Assembly (NCBI GenBank): GCA_017543165.1
Contig: JAFYGL010000376.1
Location: forward strand, 1-6,995
Length of the DNA: 6,995 bases
Source of the DNA: Victivallales bacterium
GTDB lineage: Bacteria > Verrucomicrobiota > Lentisphaeria > Oligosphaerales > Oligosphaeraceae
Reading direction: 5' to 3'
Part shown: piece after piece, positions 6,956 through 6,995 of the stretch
Layout of the letters: each line of letters starts with the position of its first letter
How positions within the stretch are numbered: position 1 is the stretch's first letter
Notes under the pieces: model-generated
What the model was told of the DNA's origin: nothing
Database searches by the model: none
What the model saw: the letters and a program-made list of their open reading frames with translations, nothing else
Program-made: the position numbers and the translations under genes

Positions 6956-6995
6956 TGCCGCCTATCTCCCTCCAACTTTGAAACCAGGCCATTCT
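6952..6995 (-). CDS. Possible C-terminal end of an upstream gene (partial)
   Basis: At the right edge a minus-strand frame reads NGLVSKLEGDRRQ and stops with TGA at 6954-6952, overlapping the tsaE start in ATGA. The same kind of overlap is used between the two downstream gene pairs, which makes this frame attractive. Another frame stops with TAG at 6964-6962 (EWPGFKVGGR), so the choice is uncertain. The fragment is too short to identify. Confidence 0.25.
   Translation of the reverse strand, partial: NGLVSKLEGDRRQ

Noticed and set aside
1..6995. Depletion of CTGCAG as evidence of restriction avoidance
   Set aside because: One site against about 1.7 expected in 7 kb is not a meaningful difference.
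1..6995. CRISPR arrays, tRNA or rRNA genes, riboswitches
   Set aside because: No regularly spaced repeats, tRNA-like cloverleaf or rRNA-like stretch was seen, and the intergenic gaps are too short for most of these.

Overview
All genes in this window lie on the minus strand, so transcription runs from the right edge to the left. In that order they are tsaE, an orphan ABC-transporter ATPase, a membrane sugar-1-phosphate transferase, an adenine-N6 DNA methyltransferase, a PstI/BsuBI-family restriction endonuclease, and a GH2 beta-mannosidase. The clear purine-rich Shine-Dalgarno sequences before tsaE, the endonuclease and the mannosidase argue against a typical Bacteroidetes. The polyprenyl-phosphate sugar transferase fits a bacterium that builds surface glycans, and the cytoplasmic beta-mannosidase fits a glycan-degrading lifestyle. 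A gut or environmental Gram-negative, for example from the PVC group, is possible, but the sequence does not prove any taxon.

Region 1 (about 5194-6995) is a GC-rich, tightly coupled operon. tsaE ends in a TGATG overlap with the ABC ATPase, which ends in an ATGA overlap with the sugar transferase. A further short reading frame at the right edge may end in an ATGA overlap with tsaE. A small hairpin followed by a T-rich stretch lies at the sugar transferase stop codon.

Region 2 (about 2634-5190) is visibly more AT-rich and holds a complete Type II restriction-modification system. A good sigma70-like promoter (TTGAAA, 17 bases, TAAAAT) precedes the methyltransferase. The endonuclease starts inside the last codons of the methyltransferase behind a strong ribosome binding site. 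By family similarity the recognition site is predicted to be CTGCAG. A manual scan finds one CTGCAG in the window, in the sugar transferase gene and outside the restriction-modification genes.

Region 3 (about 1-2633) holds the beta-mannosidase. Its likely start is at 2500, where a clear AGGAG precedes an ATG and family homology begins. Just past its stop codon, at 14-29, is a sequence resembling the terminal inverted repeat of an insertion sequence that would lie beyond the left edge. A restriction-modification cassette of different base composition between two unrelated GC-richer blocks, with a possible insertion-sequence end nearby, suggests a horizontally acquired defence insertion. The gene families themselves are known. 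No wholly new system is evident.
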